Shown in pieces: positions 6,692 through 7,833 of a stretch of 7,833 bases of DNA. The DNA is taken from contig JAUWWJ010000060.1 in assembly GCA_030616935.1 (NCBI GenBank), positions 1 to 7,833 on the forward strand. Direction: 5' to 3'. Numbering within the stretch: the stretch's first letter is position 1; each line of letters starts with the position of its first letter. Made by a program: the position numbers and the translations under genes. The DNA is from Planctomycetaceae bacterium. Lineage in GTDB: Bacteria; Planctomycetota; Planctomycetia; Pirellulales; UBA1268. The notes beneath the pieces are model-generated. The model had not been told where the DNA came from. It saw nothing but the letters and a program-made list of their open reading frames with translations, and ran no database searches.

Positions 6692-7795
6692 TTAAGCAGC
6701 CCGCCCGTTCCTCGCGAGTTTGCGAAGTCGACGGCGTTCAGACTTTGATAGACGGCGTTGTAGGGGAGCTTCGTCATCACCTGTGTCGAGGTCACGATCG
6801 ATTGCATCATCGTCACGTACCGGGTTTTGGCCGGTAGTGGTGTGATTTGGAACCTCTTCGAAGTCAATGGCTGTCGTTGCCATCGGCCGTGCATGATCTG
6901 TGGAGGATGCCGCAGCCGAGGTGACGGATTGAGTTTTTCTCTTGAGAGCCGGAGTCTTCCTCTGTTTGCAAAGGCCATCTATCTCTCGGAGGCTACTGCG
7001 AATGGCCAGTATCATTGCGAACAAGATACAGCCACTACCAGCGAGCCATGTTGCATTTGCGAGAAGAAGAAGGCGAGGATCGTTTACAGAAAACCAGACG
7101 CAGGCTGTTGAAGCACACCATAAAAGAAGTCCAGGAGTCAGTGCCATCAAGGAGGCGAGCCGTTCACGAAGCCTGAAGAACGTTGCGAAAACTGTAATGC
7201 CAATAAAAAAAGAGCCAAGTGAGACCCACCAGCCGAGGCCCTGCGGCCCAAAAGGCGTATTCGTCATCTGAAGCAATGCTGCTGCAAGTGCTGGCCCAAT
7301 CGGCAGTGTTGTTGCCAATGACGTACAGATCCAAACGATTGCCAGAGTCCCCCATGGCCGAAAGCCAGGGTTGGATATGTCGCTACGATTTCGATGAATG
7401 GATCGAAGGATCAAGGCTGTTCCGGTCGCAAGCAAAAGAAATGTCTGCGTGAGCCATCCTGCCAGATTTGCTTGTCCCTGAAGCCCAAATCCTCCCTTCA
7501 GGATGTCAACACTTAGGCTGTATTCGCCGCCATATTGCACGAATTCATAGCTCGCAAATTCACGGCCCAAGCAGGGAACAAGAGCAAGTGAGAGTGCGCA
7601 TAGTTGGATTACCGCAACGCCGAATAGAGAGACTACTCGAGTTGGGACAAGGGAAGCCAAGTGCCTGTAAAGGGGTGGAAGCGTCTCCGATTTACCGGAA
7701 CTCGTATTCCCACTCCCCTGATATGGTGCTGTCTTGACGGCTGAAGCTGGGGCGATCGGTCGCTGTGGCTGGCTGCGACCGAATAGTCGGGTCAC
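6692..7795 (-). CDS. Multi-pass membrane protein of unknown function with a basic C-terminal tail
   Basis: I do not recognise a named family. The 367 residues begin with a polar, Ser/Pro-rich N-terminus (1-50), followed by about six hydrophobic segments, near 53-75, 111-131, 148-176 (broken by Pro), 188-207, 213-235 and 241-265. Arg-rich turns (RSIHRNR, RLRERL) point to the cytoplasmic side. A polar tail of about 100 residues follows, with an acidic patch (DDDAIDRDLDTGDDEA, 328-343) and a basic end (RRLSKSERRRLRKLARNGRAA, 347-367). With six segments both ends would be cytoplasmic. No transporter or catalytic motif is evident, and I see no signal peptide. The start is GTG with AAGGAG 7 nt upstream. 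It precedes gltX by 53 nt. The tail resembles those of planctomycete hypothetical proteins I recall, but no function follows from that. Confidence 0.85.
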   Translation of the reverse strand: MTRLFGRSQPQRPIAPASAVKTAPYQGSGNTSSGKSETLPPLYRHLASLVPTRVVSLFGVAVIQLCALSLALVPCLGREFASYEFVQYGGEYSLSVDILKGGFGLQGQANLAGWLTQTFLLLATGTALILRSIHRNRSDISNPGFRPWGTLAIVWICTSLATTLPIGPALAAALLQMTNTPFGPQGLGWWVSLGSFFIGITVFATFFRLRERLASLMALTPGLLLWCASTACVWFSVNDPRLLLLANATWLAGSGCILFAMILAIRSSLREIDGLCKQRKTPALKRKTQSVTSAAASSTDHARPMATTAIDFEEVPNHTTTGQNPVRDDDAIDRDLDTGDDEAPLQRRLSKSERRRLRKLARNGRAA

Positions 7796-7833
7796 GGACG
7801 GTCTCCTTACGAAAATAGATTGTGATACATCAC
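7796..7833 (-). promoter_or_regulatory. Upstream region of the membrane-protein gene, with a partial palindrome
   Basis: The last bases hold the AAGGAG ribosome site, a TATTTT that could be a weak -10 (4 of 6), and the palindrome GTGATACATCAC at 7822-7833 (arms GTGAT/ATCAC around two bases). The window ends at the palindrome, so its full extent and any -35 cannot be seen. Confidence 0.25.

Overview
All the genes in this window lie on the minus strand. In transcription order, from high to low coordinates, they are: a multi-pass membrane protein of unknown function (6692-7795), glutamyl-tRNA synthetase gltX (5079-6638), a PfkB-family sugar or nucleoside kinase (4060-4962), recA (2568-3752), and alanyl-tRNA synthetase alaS (2320 running off position 1, so its C-terminus is missing). 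About 91% of the sequence is coding. I see no mobile element, CRISPR array, tRNA or rRNA.

The proteins look planctomycete. The AlaS N-terminus, the GluRS with a long insertion after the KMSKS loop and no zinc-site cysteines, and the membrane protein's KSERRRLRKLAR-type tail all match what I remember of Planctomycetota, especially Pirellulales-like lineages. This is an inference from memory, not from a search. Base composition looks moderate, and no gene stands out in composition from its neighbours.

Layout. The membrane protein and gltX are 53 nt apart and each has a strong Shine-Dalgarno site in front of a GTG start, so they are probably co-transcribed. The kinase follows after 116 nt, in which I find no terminator or convincing promoter, so it may be read from the same transcript. 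A 307-nt gene-free stretch (3753-4059) then precedes recA. It holds a candidate sigma70 promoter, a degenerate SOS-box-like palindrome over its -10, a G/T-rich tract, and inverted repeats that could fold in two mutually exclusive ways. A clear intrinsic terminator (2466-2500) ends the recA unit, so alaS needs its own promoter; a TATAGT -10 element lies just upstream of it.

Functionally this is a housekeeping region: two aminoacyl-tRNA synthetases for translation, RecA for recombination and DNA repair, a small-molecule kinase and a membrane protein. I see no sign of a new multi-gene system. The points most worth a second look are the recA leader, the GluRS insertion, the extended RecA N-terminus and the uncharacterised membrane protein.
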